Assembly: GCA_018136815.1 (NCBI GenBank)
Contig: CM030932.1
Location: 564,081 to 628,080, forward strand
Direction: 5' to 3'
DNA: 64,000 bases
Source: Isochrysis galbana
Lineage: Eukaryota; Haptophyta; Isochrysidales; Isochrysidaceae
Shown here: positions 9,191 to 20,984 of the stretch, one piece after another
Layout: each line of letters opens with the position of its first letter
How positions within the stretch are numbered: the first letter of the stretch is position 1
The notes under the pieces: model-generated
What the model saw: the letters and a program-made list of their open reading frames with translations, nothing else
Databases searched by the model: none
What the model was told of the DNA's origin: nothing
Made by a program: the position numbers and the translations under genes

Positions 9191-12078
9191 CTAGAGCTCC
9201 ACCACCACTGCTTCGTTGGTTTTGAACCCAGGCGTCCTCCTCTTTGCCATGCCTCTTCCAAACCACCCTTCCGCGGAGATGGTCTCGCCAGTGTCAAGCG
9301 CAGCAATGACAGCCGTGGGGCTCTTGTTCGAGCGGCGATATGCATGTGCGTCGTCTGAGGTCAGAACAATGACTAAATTGCCAAACATCGCTGTCAAGAG
9401 TGGACGAAGCTCCTCTTGGCTAGTGTGCATTAAACATGCCGCCCGCATAGCCAGCGGCTGCGACCCTTGCGCATGCTGAAGGATGGGGTCGTCGGGCGGC
9501 GACTCGTTGTTCACGTACTCCAATGGCCAGACGACCCCGCCATGCTTCTTCTGATGCGCCATAGCCGCTGCGGCGGTGTTTGTAACGACTGCCGACAGAA
9601 GATTGCCTGCACAGTCCGAGAGCACCCTCGCCAAGCTCTCCGCCTCGATGTGCACCCCCTCTGCACGAGAAGTATCAACTGTGAACAGATCGCTCACTTG
9701 GCCGTAGACCACGCCTACTGCAGTCGTTGCCGATGGTCCCAGTAACTCGGGGCCTTCTTGTCCACCTTCTGTTCCACCTCCTCCGAATTCGTTGGCAGAG
9801 ATGGATTCAACATTGGTGTCGACGGATCGACGCGATCTCTTCCGGGACAATGCGGCTGTGTTCTCATCTGGGCCGCCAGTGCTTGGCTCTGTAATGGATT
9901 GACCTTGCAGCGCGGATGTTCGGCGCGAGGGCGAGGGCGCGCCGCTCCTCGTCATGTTGAGACGGACCACTTCCGCATCACGCACTGGCGCACCTTGGGC
10001 TTCAACCTCTTGCCGCGGTTGCAGCCTGTGAGCTGTTGCCGCATCCGGTCCGGCCGAAGTGGAGGTCGTGGTTCGCTTGCGCCCAGAGGCTGTGCTGCCA
10101 GCGTTTGCGGCACTTGTTGTGGAAGGCATGGTAATGGTATTTCTACCCTGCGATGATGAAGCTGACGCGGCGCCGCCACCGCCGCCGTTTGATCGAGCAG
10201 TTGCTGCTGCCGTGGCAGCCGCCTTGTGCGGAGCGGCTGTACCGGAGGACCCACTGGCCCGCGACGGCGTTGATGCAGCCGTGCTACGCCCTCCATGGCC
10301 GCGGCTGTTGCCGCCACCGCCTCCGCCCTGCGCGCCGCCGCCTTGTGTCTCGTTGTGGCAGATGGCGAGCACATGACCCTGTTTCTCCTGTTGAAGGTGT
10401 CTCTTGATATCCTCCTTCATCTCATCCATGTACCTGAAGTAGTCGGGAGGGCGGACCCAAATTGTCGGCTGCCGGGCAGCGTGCGGGTGGGCGTGCGGGG
10501 CTGACGGACTAGGCCCTTACAGGTCCGCCTTGACTTGAACCGCATCGACCAACTTGCGATACGCTTTGTTCTCGTTGAAGCCATCTTTACGCAAGTTCAC
10601 GAGCAAATTGTAGTCCGATAGCATCTTCTCGTCTGCGAGCTTGAGCTCGACGTGAGCGATCATGCCGATATGGTAGTTAAGAACCTTGTCAGTCGCACTG
10701 TCGTTGCTTCGTTCGCCTGCGCGCTGCCGTCTCATGGGCTCGAACATCGTGCACATCATGCCAGCGTAGGAAATGCACATGCCAAACGGGAACTGGTCGG
10801 TGTTGTGTTTTGTGCCCATCCTCTCGAGGTGTGCAAAGCCTATGGTGATGGTCGCGGCCACCGGAGTGTACATATGCTCAGCTCCTTGCGCTTGATACCT
10901 GAAGGTTTTCTTAAACTTTAGTTGGGTGTTCCGAAAGAATCCCTTCTTGTCCTGAGCAAGCAGGGGGTACGATACAAGTAAGAGGAGAGCACTGCGGTTG
11001 AAGCGCGAGCCCGAGACTCTCAGGCGCGCGTGCGGGCATACATGCCAAATGTGCAGAGGTCGTAGATCTCGTGTTGCGGTGAGACGGATAGCATTGTGAC
11101 GTCCGCAGGCCTAAGAGGCGTGCCCCTTTCGCCATGGCGGCTCCATGCGTCGTTGCGCGCGGGTAGTGATGGCCGGGGTTGCGTGTTGTGTGTTGGGGAG
11201 ATGGAGGTTGGGGGGCAGGGCATCGGAAGCTGCCTGGGCTATGCAGGGAAGGCAGAGAAGCTGACTGGTGCGGGGCGAAAGCACACCAGCCAGGACACTT
11301 CCTTACCCTTCACGAGGATCTTGACATTGTTGTGGCAGCCATAGAAGGAGTACGCCAAGAAGCGAGAGAGGGAACGGTCAAAGGCGTGCTTCATCATGCA
11401 GCTCATCTCGATATCTGTCGTGCTGGTGTAATCAATCGTTTCTTTCACCCCGGACATGACATGCAGCAATCCGCCCTGCTTGGCGGAGGGCAATACTCTC
11501 TTGCACAACATCAGCAAGTCCTCATTGGCTTTGTCGCCGATCTCCTTGAAGACTGAATAGGTCTTGAAGGCTTCGAACGTGCCGGACTCGCCCTCCTCCC
11601 ATCGTTTATCAGAGAAACTGTATACGAGGTACGGCAATTTGAGGCGTCGCTCACCCGGATTGTCCTTGCACATGTCAGCAGAGAGCAACGCCGCGAAGAA
11701 GCAGGCCTTGGAGCGCGTGGCGATGACCACATTGTTGGCCACGCCGAGAGCGCCAGTGATGGCACCGCTTCCGAACTGGCCAACAGCACCGCTATCTTGT
11801 CGTGCTGTCGATGCACCCAGGTTGAAAAGGAGGCCCAAGAACGACTCAAGGTCGACCACGCCTTCGTCGTTTACGGGACCCGTGCCATTGTCATACAGGA
11901 GTAGCGCGCCCAACTGTTGCTTGCCGGTCCAAAAGTCAACGTTCACCTCGGTAGCGCGTGCAGTGATGGAATTTGCGATGAGGTCTTTGAAGGCGGTCTG
12001 CGGGCAGTCGTGCGTGCCGCTGAGGCTGTGGATGTAGTGAGAGTCCAGTCCGATGTCGCGAGGACCGAGTACCATCAC
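9191..12078 (-). CDS. MORC-like GHKL ATPase (multi-exon, 5' end unresolved)
   Basis: Exon A (about 12078-11299) encodes a GHKL ATPase: DLIANSITAR is the N-box, LLLYDNGTGP the G1 motif, and GAVGQFGSGAI the G2 loop, preceded by LDSHYIHSLSGTHDCP, which aligns with the start of MORC ATPase domains. Exon B (10951-10521) contains FRNTQLKFKKTFRYQ and a segment ITIGFAHLER...FPFGMCISYAG like the MORC S5-fold domain. Exon C (10433-9191) starts in frame with YMDEMKEDIKRHLQQEKQ, then a long Ser/Thr/Ala/Gly-rich linker and an unrecognised C-terminal domain. The B/C intron is clear (10434-10520, 87 bp, GTAAGG...CTTCAG). The A/B intron (about 10952-11298) is inferred from phase and uses a weak GTGTCC donor. 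MORC proteins compact chromatin and silence transposons in plants and animals; that role here is inference. The true start lies upstream of 12078 and was not found. Confidence 0.7.
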
Positions 12079-12138
12079 ACTGATGCCGTACGTGTAGCAG
12101 GAGAGATGGACAGTCCGCCCCCTCCTCTCGTCCTGTCA

Positions 12139-12425
12139 CTAACAAAGCGATCCCCTCTTCATTGATGTCGAGCGGATGGGAAAGCAAAACCCAAAACCCA
12201 AAACGAAACCAAAACCCAAAACAACTGTCACGAAGATAAGTGGAAACCAAAAGCTAAAAGGACTAGATCCCTAACAAAGTGGATCTCTCTGTGGAAACCA
12301 AAACCCAAAATCCAAAACGAAACCAAAATCCAAAACGACTGTAACAAAGTGATCCCGTCTTCATTCATATCTCGAGCCCCGTCGAGCTGATCTGGGTCCC
12401 TGTGGAAACCAAAACCCAAAACAAT
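12139..12425. repeat. AAACCCAAAAC telomere-like imperfect tandem repeat
   Basis: Clusters of AAACCCAAAAC and AAACCAAAACCC occur at about 12186-12225, 12293-12335 and 12404-12422. They are embedded in a duplicated segment that also repeats ACAAAGTGATCCC at about 12142 and 12345. The G-strand would read TTTTGGG, like a degenerate interstitial telomeric sequence. Confidence 0.6.
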
Positions 12426-12680
12426 ATTCTCTTTATGGGCTTTTTCCTCCGCAGAGGAGCTGTCCATCATCCATCACCCGCCTCTCACCTCTCTTCTTGT
12501 TCGAATAGAGCGCGTGGGACCGCCGTGGGCAGGCCCATACCGAGTAGCGAGACGAGGGCTAGATGTAGCATGGTCTTAGCGACGCAAGGAGGGGGACGAG
12601 ATCGGAGGACACACAATTAAGCGTACACCAAGGCACATGGGGACTATGAGCCCCTTCTACTACAAAACTCCAGACACTCC

Positions 12681-15130
12681 CCCACAGCATGACACTGATG
12701 CTGCCTTAAAGACGAGGAAGGACGGACTCAGTCCGAAGACTGGAAGGGCTAACATCATATGCATCAATCAGAATTGAGAAGTGTAGCCCGGTGACGATAG
12801 AAGGTTGTCTTATCGAGACATTTGGTGAAGATATCCGCTGTCATTTGTCCAGTACCAATCCAAATAGGAACTGATATCTTGTGGAGATATTGTTCTCGAG
12901 CGTACAGTAGCCAACGCTCATAATGGCGATTGCGAGCGGTAACTCCAGGATTCTTAATCGAGTCACGAGCAGCGGAATTGTCAGTATGAATGCCAATAGG
13001 TAGCGATCGAGGAAGATCAACGAACTCGAACAGATGTAACATAAAGCGTAGATCCCGGGCCGCTAAAGCATATATGGCGGTCTCGGCCTCAACAGAGGAC
13101 TGCGCAACGATAGTCAGCTTCCTTGAACGAAATGAGATGGCCGCTCCCCCATACATAAGAGCGTAGCCTGCAAATGGTTTAGGCATGGATCCCCATGAAG
13201 AATCAGCGTAGATGTCGAGCTTATCAACAGATCCATCATAGGTTAACCCGAGGTGACGGGAGTGGTGCAAATAGCACAAGACGCCTAAGGCAGCCTCATA
13301 GCAATCCGGAGATGGGTCGTGCATAAATTGACATAGGAACGAAACATAGAAAGCAACATCCGGCCGCGTAATGGTGATCCATAGAAGTGAGCCGATGAGC
13401 TTGAGATACGACTTATTTCGCATTTGTGAACGTTCGAGGTCACTTGAGGCGACACCTAGCTTGTGAAAGTGGTCAATCTTGGAAGCACAGACGGGGACTC
13501 CAAAGTCCTTAGAACAAGACTTACTCAAGAATTCAGTGTGTACATCCTCAATATAACGTGTTTGACGTAGCAACATGGTTCGTTTGTCGCGATCTCGAGT
13601 GATTTCGTAGCCCAGAAATCGAGTTGGCTCACCAACGATGCTAATGTTAAACCGCTTCGCGTAATCGGCTAGAAATTCGTCGACAACGGCACGACTACCA
13701 CGAGGGTATCTAACGAGCATGTTATCAACATAAATAGCAAGATAGACCGTTGGTCCATCAGCGTACCTTTTCCGAAAGAAGTTGGGCTCGCAAGACGATT
13801 GCTCAAAGCCTATGGAGACGAGAGTGTTCGTATTGGTGGTCATATACTGATAGCCGGCCTGTCGAGTCCCTTCAAGTGGCGCTAACAGCAAACAGGCAGC
13901 GTACTGAGGGTCCTCAAAGCCTGTTGGCTGCTGAACGTATAGCGGATTATCGTCGTTATCGGCTGATGAGAACGCTTTAACTGTGTCAACCTCAAGCAAG
14001 TCATCATCGGCAGTATTGGCAGCGGCCAAAAATAGTCGAGTACTCTCATGTCGCAGAGTTCCACAGAACGTCTCCGTAAAATCCACGCCTGGGACTTGAC
14101 TGTAGCCACATGCCACCCAGCGAGCCTTGAAGCGATCAACAGAACCATCAGCGTTGTATTTTACCTTGAAAACCCACTTTCCTCTCATTGGTTTGCGTCC
14201 GCTTGGTATCTCTTTCGCAGTAACGAGTCGCCACGCCCTGTTGATCTCATGCTTCCCTCGAACATCTTCGGCCATAGCTTCTCGCCATTTCTCACCATAA
14301 ATGGGGTCCTCAACGGCTTCGCGAAAGGTGCGAGGCTCAGGAATCGGTCCCTCGAACGAAACGGCCGCCGAGAGAGCTGAAAGCAACTCCCCCACGGCGC
14401 GACCGGGCGCGGCGGACAGCGGCGCAGAAACGAGACGGACGGACGCAGAGGGACCAGAGGGAGAATCAGCGGAACGGGCCGGTTGGGTAAGAGTGGCGGG
14501 GCCAACGGGGCGGGCGGGGAGTGGAGGCGGCGGCTCTCTCTCTTGAGAAGAGAGACGGCGAGACGGGAGGGAGAGAGCCGCGAGCGGCGGACGAGGCTCG
14601 CGAGAATCAGCCAAGCCGGACGAATACGATGTGAAAGTGGTTTCTCGAAAATCCACATCGCGAGCGGTGGTGATACGACGGAGCGAGGGGATCCACACGA
14701 AGTACCCCCGGCGGCGAGAGTCCCAGCCGAGGTGAACGGCAGGCAAGCGACGGGGGGCGAGCTTGTGAGGTATATCCGCGTCGCGGACATTTACGAAACA
14801 ATCGCAGAGCATCACGCGGAAGCGATCTAGCGGAGGGAGAGAACGAGAGGGGTCAGCGCGAGACCATGGGGCAGCGGGGGGGTCGAATGCAAATGAAGGA
14901 AGCGAGTTTGCAATAGAAACGGCTTGAGTCATCAAGAAAGGCCAGAAAGACAACTGCATCTGGTCTCCCCCAGCGTGCGCAAGCATCACCCGGACGGCAC
15001 GCAAGAGAATTCCCCACGCGCGCTCTGCAACGCCATTCGTCTCGTGCACATCGGCCACGGAGTAAGATCGGCGAATCCCTAGTTCGGAACAGAAAGAATC
15101 AATAGTCGCTAGCACCGCAGCACCGCTTCA
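12681..15130 (-). mobile_element. Ty1/copia retrotransposon, 5'-truncated, decayed
   Basis: The frame 15115-12764 carries, in order, the end of the integrase core (HETNGVAERAWGILLRA), the integrase C-terminal region, reverse transcriptase (GKWVFKVKYNADGSV, DRFKARWVACGY, LAIYVDNML) and RNase H (ADSSWGSMPKPFAGY, SSVEAETAIYALA, HTDNSAARDSIKN). The RT active site is YVDN instead of YVDD, predicting loss of polymerase activity. Gag, protease and the integrase N-terminus are missing; similarity to the inverted fragment at 17936-18246 ends near 15107. Downstream, a TGGGGGAGTGT polypurine-like tract (about 12681-12690) is followed by sequence also found at 17877-17922, suggesting the start of a 3' LTR. 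Confidence 0.9.
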
Positions 15131-15359
15131 CAGTTCACAGGGCTCCTACGCGCATTCAAATCGGCGTTTGCATACGCATACGGGCGGGTCGATGAGCTTT
15201 GTTTGGGTGCGGCGTCTTAGCGTTTTGGCATGCTTTGCTAATATCCACGATGTGAGTAATGGGTTGCAGCGAGAGCCCTCTTCCTACCTACTTTCCTGTG
15301 CCAAGGTACTCACATCGACCATTCCGACGTGGAAAGTTTTTCAAGAGACGTCCTAGCAT

Positions 15360-15576
15360 GGTGGGCATCCAACCACTCGAAATTCCCCACGTGGGCATTG
15401 GCTGCTCGAATAACATTTTGCCTCTTTCTCCTAATTCTGCTTCGTGTGAGCGCGTGTTCTCTTTGATGCAGTGCTGTTCGTTTGGTGCTCATCGAGACCG
15501 GTCGTTGTCGGATCAATTGGAAGTGTCGGTGATGTTGCGATACAATCGCAACAAACGCAAGAAAGAGGGCTCTTGA
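15360..15576 (+). pseudogene. hAT transposase C-terminal dimerisation fragment
   Basis: The frame reads PHVGIGCSNNILPLSPNSAS then CERVFSLMQC and LSDQLEVSVMLRYNRNKRK, matching the hAT C-terminal domain pattern (P-x-S-S-A-x-x-E-R-x-F-S ... R-x-x-L ... E). Nothing recognisable of the catalytic core lies upstream, so this is a remnant. Confidence 0.75.
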
Positions 15577-15843
15577 TGTGTTCTATGTGACATATGTATG
15601 CATGTTGCTTTAATATGTTGAGCAACCTAGCTACACATACCATATGCAAAGCTTTTACTAATGAATATTTTTTGGATATTTGGGCTTTCCAATGGATATA
15701 TCGTAGATATTTTGCATGGATATTTGGGCGTCTTTTGAGGGATACTTGTGCTTATCCCTATGTGTTGCGGCGTTCATCTTGGATGACCTATAGTGATCGA
15801 TCGCATTCTCAGATGGTCAGTTCCCGCGGGCCGACGCTTCGTG

Positions 15844-16113
15844 TTATGCGAGCCTTTCAGCGAGGCCAAGGGCTTTCGCTACGAGGCGGGTGTTTTCGCT
15901 CAGCTGTAGTCTACCTTTCTCGTTTTCAATGAATACGGGGGTGCTGAGTTCTAGCGGTTTCTTGAGTTTGGGCTTTCTCCCTTGTGCGGCTTTACGCGTA
16001 CGTACAGAGCAGTGCGCTTTTGGCGGGGTGAGGCTTCTGACTAATGTGGTGAATCTCACTAATGTAGACTCTAGGATAGGTATGTAGTGGTACTCATGTG
16101 ACTCAAATTCGAC
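15844..16113 (-). mobile_element. LINE family C fragment (C-terminus of pol ORF)
   Basis: The last 90 residues of the minus frame (VEFESHEYHYIPILESTL ... KALGLAERLA, stop at 15844) align closely with the end of the ORF at 31323-32123. Sequence upstream of 16113 is unrelated, so the copy is 5'-truncated. Confidence 0.85.
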
Positions 16114-16230
16114 TCTATCCAACGTGCCGTGCGTCGTGCGTCGATCACCATGCCCGTAGTCACCCCCGAGGAAAGATCCATGAGCTCCCCACAAGAACCG
16201 CATTCGGCGCTAGCTGCCGGCGCGCCCTCG

Positions 16231-16304
16231 CAGGCAATCTCCAAGAGTGAGATCAGCCTTGCTCTGACACTTGCGCAACTATCAGTAAACTGATAGGGTC
16301 ATGG
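16231..16304. repeat. 40-mer plus CTATCAGT/ACTGATAG hairpin module
   Basis: The 40 bp at 16231-16270 recur exactly at 54425-54464, and the perfect hairpin CTATCAGTAAACTGATAG at 16279-16296 followed by GGTCATGG recurs at 57438-57470. At both other sites the module abuts a LINE end. Confidence 0.75.
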
Positions 16305-16445
16305 AGCGCGCCTAGCGCCTTGTAAAGTTGCAAACACCATTATTAAACGTAGCCCTCATTGAATCTCAAACTGATGCGGATACACCATGATGACTAGACA
16401 CAACCTAAACTCAAGCGTCTTGTCCTACTCAAGCTCATCTTCGTC

Positions 16446-17816
16446 TTATATCTTTGGGGCCGGATGTACATATCTCTCAAGGATGGGAATTTCCGACAGG
16501 CGTTCCCCCTCCAGATCACAAGGTCCCACTGTCAATGGGTGAGTTGAAGCCCCACTGGTAGCGCTTGCATATTTGATGTGTCGAGCCCACTTGCTCACCA
16601 CGCGGTGACGTGCCATCCGTGTGGCATGCTCCTCTTCCCCTTCGACACCTTTGGCCGTCCAGGTAGGTGCGCGGCTCGAGCACGTAGCCCCGCACGATTG
16701 ATTAAGCCACCCAAGGTTTCGCACCTGAACGCACTGCTGAGCCCATAAGTCAGGAGATCCACTTACTGGCGGTTTCCACGAGGGAATGGATGAGGCCGAG
16801 GATGAATGCATCCATGCCCACTTTGATTCCGCCAGATGAAGCATCATAACTTCCCGCTCATTGACTGTGAGTCCGCTTCTTCGTAGGATTAGCCTCATTG
16901 CCCCACATGGGCAAAAAAAACACGCAGCATCGCCGCACGACTTTGCTTCTGCAAATGGTAGTTTGAGACGTGATAGGATGGCACTGCCATTGACCTGCAT
17001 GGGACGATGAAAGACGTTGTCGGGCTCATCTCAAAACGCTGAGCAGGTGGCTGCAACGCGACACTTGGCTCTCACCTCGGCTGCTCTCGTCACAACATCC
17101 CCCATGGTCTCCCAGCCTCGTTCATAACGGAATGGGCCCCACCATTCGTCGAAATGGGTGTACTCGTTTGTGGAGATGATCTCACGCCACTGTGGAGAAG
17201 AACGGAAGAGCTGCGCGCCGAACCTGGCTTCGAATGCAGTGAATGGCCCCCAAACCTTCTTTAGCCATGGGTTGGGAAACAACGGGCTGATGACGTTCAC
17301 ATTCGCGCCCGGAGGACAAGGACAGGCCGCCCTGTGTAAGAAGACGTTCACTCGCCTGGTCGATCTGGATCTGGCTCCGGTGCCGGCCGCTACTCTACAG
17401 CAAGCAGGATGCGCCACCGCAAAGTCCATGAATTTGAGCAGGTTGCCGAAGACTACGTCGAGGTCTGCCCAGGCCCACCAGTCATGGCCCTCGAGCAGCT
17501 GTGGGAAGAGTGCAGGGACGAGCGGCTTGATGTCGTTGGCCTTGTAGGTGGTATTGTATCGGACGTATCTCGCGCCGTCCAGGCCGGCCGGCCGCCCGGC
17601 AGGCTCGGTAGCCACCCGAAGAAGCTCTGACAGCCGGTGCTGGACCTCAGTGTACGAGATCTTCTTGAAGCGCACATTTGGCGGGAGGAGGGCGGGCGGC
17701 GCGGCGTCGCCGATGAGGACAAAGTTCACCTTGCCGTTCAAGTGCATCGAATGCAGCGTGAGCGGCATCCAGGGCGGCAGAGGGCCGAAGAAGACGATCG
17801 TGACGAGCAGCCGCAT
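16446..17816 (-). CDS. DUF6625-like glycosyltransferase family protein (multi-exon)
   Basis: The chosen start is MRLLVTIVFFGPLPPWMPL at 17816, because sequence upstream is a CT tract and copia-like repeat. Conserved features follow: NFVLIGDA, NVRFKKISYTEV, YKANDIKPLVPALFP, and WWAWADLDVVFGNLLKFM, where DLD is a DxD-type metal/nucleotide-sugar site. Then come ISPLFPNPWLKKVWGPFT and FDEWWGPFRYERGWETMGDV. A short intron probably lies near 17330-17400 (acceptor CTTACACAG). A clear intron (16995-17075, GTGAGA...CATGCAG) joins RAAE to VNGSAILSRLKLPFAEAK, and the last exon holds CGDAACFFCPCG and REVMMLHLAESK, the usual end of this family. A strong GTAAGT donor at 16766 suggests a further 3' exon, so the 16446 stop may not be the true end. 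A Golgi or secretory sugar-transfer role is inferred from family resemblance. Confidence 0.7.
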
Positions 17817-17847
17817 CCTCCGAGGAGAGAGAGGGAGGGGAGGCGGT

Positions 17848-17882
17848 AGGAGGGAGGAAGAGAGAGAGAGAGAGAGAGTGGA
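17848..17882. repeat. GA tract at the 5' end of the glycosyltransferase gene
   Basis: A (GA)n tract on the plus strand, so CT on the sense strand, about 35 bp upstream of the start codon at 17816. Confidence 0.8.
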
Positions 17883-18246
17883 GTTTTGTATTAGAAGGGG
17901 CTCGTAGTCCCCATCCGGTGTGGTTGATGTGAATGCCACACCGATAATGGCACTGAGTTTACTGTATTACTGCAGCGACTATTGATTCTTTCTGTTCCGA
18001 ACTAGGGATTCGCCGATCTTACTCCGTGGCCGATGTGCATGAGACGAATGGCGTTGCAGAGCGCGCGTGGGGGAATTCTCTTGCGTGCCGTTCGGGTGAT
18101 GCTTGATTCTTGCGCTTGCGCACACTGGGCGCTGGGGAGACCAGAGACCAGATGCAGTTGTCTTTTTCTGGCCTTTCTTGATGACTCAGGCCGTTCCTAT
18201 TGCAAACTCGCTTCCTTCATTTGCATTCGACCCCCCCGCTGCCCCA
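17877..18246 (+). mobile_element. Ty1/copia remnants (LTR-like piece and integrase fragment)
   Basis: 17877-17922 matches, in inverse orientation, the putative LTR start near 12681 (shared GGAGTTTTGTA and AGAAGGGGCTC). From 17936 an integrase fragment begins (CACACCGATAATGG, encoding TDNGTEF) and continues to 18246 as the inverted counterpart of 14871-15107. Indels break every frame. Confidence 0.8.
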
Positions 18247-18299
18247 TAATCTTGCTGTCGTATTCCATACGATGACAGACTTTTACTTCTAACCAGTGG

Positions 18300-19470
18300 G
18301 TTATTTTAAGCCTCAAGGTCTCGTCGGCGACATTCTACCCCTTCTCTTACTTTCTTTCGATGTCATCAAACGTTCCATGACTGTCTTCCGTCTTCTCCCC
18401 ATGCATCGGTTGTAGTCTTCTGTCTTCTCCCCATGCATCGGTTGTAGTCTTCCGTCTTCTCTTCGTGTATCGGCGGTAGCTCCCCAGCGAGGTCTGCCCT
18501 CGTTGTTCCGACTTCTCTGTCGCATGTCTGTGCGCCGATGAGTTGCCTTGGTGCCGACGCTTGACAGTCCGTCCTGGGTGTGGTTAGTTTTCGCCCTGTT
18601 TGGATTAGTTCGTGTGTGTCTGCGTGTCGTGGGATCTTTTTGGGTCCCTGCGTTGTAGTCTCTCGTGTCTACCTTGGACCTAAGAAGCTCTCATTCTCAT
18701 TCTCTCTCTTCCTCTAGCTCGCTAGCTAGCCTCGGCCCTACCCCCCAACGCCGCGCGTTGCGAGCCTCCGAACCTCCGTCTCTCTCTTCGTCCCTAGCAC
18801 TCGATGGTAGACACAGTCAGACCCGACTTCTACTATGATCTTTCAGACATATTCCCGCAAGCAACAACCAACGACTCTTTCACGCCCAGTTGCTCCGTCA
18901 GGTGTCAGGTCGTCAGGTCTCGGCGACCTTACACCTCATATCAGGACCTAATATCAGGTCCTCATATCAGGTTAATAATGTTATAATATGGTAGTGTAAT
19001 AATAGTAATGAGATCTAATGGCTAATGGTCTAATGGTGTTATTTAGTTTTAGTACAGAGACCTCCTTCCTGCACTGCGTGTCTGGGCGTCTGGGCTGCTA
19101 GTTTTTCTAGGTTCTAGGGTGGTGATATTATGAAAGGTGAAAGGGGGGCCCGGGAGCTTTCCTCACCCTACCTACCTCCTTCTCCTTGTCCTGGGCGCCG
19201 CCTGTATATGTGATGTCGTCGTCGTGACTAGGCGATCTCCCGACTCTAGCCGGATAGTGCGAACGATTCTTTTTCCTTTGAAAGTTATACTACCTTATAT
19301 ATGGATGACCTAATATCAGGTATCAGGGGTGGTGGACCTTATATCATGATATCAGGACCTAATATTAGGCTAATGGAGCAACTAGGCTTTCACGGCCGCG
19401 TCAGCTGCCGGCTCGATCGAACGGCCCTCTGCCTACGAGCCAGTAGTCATCGCGTGTTCGACAAGCACAA
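18300..19470. other. Intergenic with short tandem and TATCAGG repeats
   Basis: 18370-18470 holds about three copies of a roughly 32-bp unit containing CTTCTCCCCATGCATCGGTT. Clusters of CCTAATATCAGG and its variants occur at about 18934-18972 and 19300-19375. I see no gene; the AT-rich segments may be remnants of small elements. Confidence 0.5.
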
Positions 19471-19479
19471 ATTCCGTCT

Positions 19480-20602
19480 TGGCAGCGGACGAATACACGC
19501 TAGACGGCAAAACGCCGCTAGACGGCACCGGGGTAGAACATATAGCCGAGGCACTTCAGCGTAAAGACCGCAAACGCAAACGCCTCACGGGGCCGGCCAA
19601 ATGGGAGGGAAAACTCCAAATACCAGGGGATACATGGGCGCACCTGGCGCGAATATACACCACGCCAATGGTAACGGCGAGGGACATGCACCTACACTTC
19701 AAACATATTACACACAGGCGAGTGGGCACATACAACCGCTTTCCAGACAGAGCCAACACGTGCCGCATTTGTGGGGAAACGGATGAGTCCTCGACACACC
19801 TAGGCGAATGCCCCGGGATAACCAACATCCTAGGCGAACTGAATAAAATTGCACGGTTCACACCAGGATTAGAAAGGAGCAGGGAAGAAACCATTGTAGA
19901 CAACCTATTCATCTACCCAAAAGGAGACGCCCCGAAAGCGATATACGTACTATACCTATTAGCGTGGAGATATATACTCACAGACTTCTATAGAATACAT
20001 TACGACGGCATCAAATTCTCGGAAGAATCCATACTAATAAGAATAATAGAGAGATACACCATACTAAGTAAAGCACTCCTCTTCGCACAAGAAACCGACT
20101 CGGCGAGAACCGCCCAAGCGGGCATGGGAAGACAGCCTAAAAAAGGATAGACATGAACGACTTGAGACCCGTTTTCAACAGGAACGACAAAGGCGGTCTT
20201 AAGCCCAGCGCGGAGCTAGTGGAACTAGCCTCCAAGCTGGGGATCGCACACGCTGTCGAGGGGAGCACGGAACAAGGGAACAAAGGAAATTGAAACATCG
20301 ATACACCTACCAAAGTCGCTGATAGAGACAATGGAACCTGGATATAAACCAAACAAACAAAAAGCGACCAGACGGACACACTCGACAACAAAGACAATTC
20401 CAGAAGGCCTGCCCGGACCCCACACTCTAAACCAGGCCTCAGGTAGCGCACCGAGGCCGGACCCCGGAAACCGAAGAAAAAGGAAAGAAGGGGGGCAGGG
20501 GAAGAGGTGGAGGGAGGGATGATAAGGGCGGTGTAGATAGCGAAGGGAAGTCCCATAAATAGTAGGTGTGTAGCCCTGAATCTTCAGAAGTTTTTTTTTT
20601 CT
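19480..20602 (+). mobile_element. LINE family A, 5'-truncated copy
   Basis: The frame 19479-20150 aligns with the C-terminal third of the LINE pol at 33500-36195, including TGPAKWEGKLQIPGDTWAHL, HFKHITHRRVGTYNRF, the zinc-knuckle CRICGETDESSTHLGEC and LAWRYILTDFYRIHYDG. It stops early (RQPKKG) because one A is lost from a run where the longer copy reads on. The 3' UTR ends in GAATCTTCAGAAG plus a T-run near 20602. Confidence 0.9.
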
Positions 20603-20984
20603 GAAGGAGCCCAGCCGGAGAGCGCCTGACTCACCACAGGTTGCCAAATCTGCGACACCACTGACTTCGGGCGCTCGACTGGCGACCTCTACGGCCTCAG
20701 CAGCATCCTCGCAGGTTGTCGCTGCAGCACTCCAGCAACCCCGGGAGTGCGCAACGCTACCCCTTCGCCGTCTGAAGGAGCCTAGGCCCCAGACATGACC
20801 ATTAATGCAAGCCGGGGCGCTCAGATGACCCGCCCGCCCGCCCCCGGGCTCTGCCAGGGTCTCTGCAGGGCCTGCAGGGACATCTTCACCAGCGTCTTCA
20901 CCTGCGTCGGCGTGCGGCATCGGCCAGCGGCTCAGTGCAGGTGCGCATCTTCCCAGTTGGAAATTTTTTTTATTAAAAGCGCTC

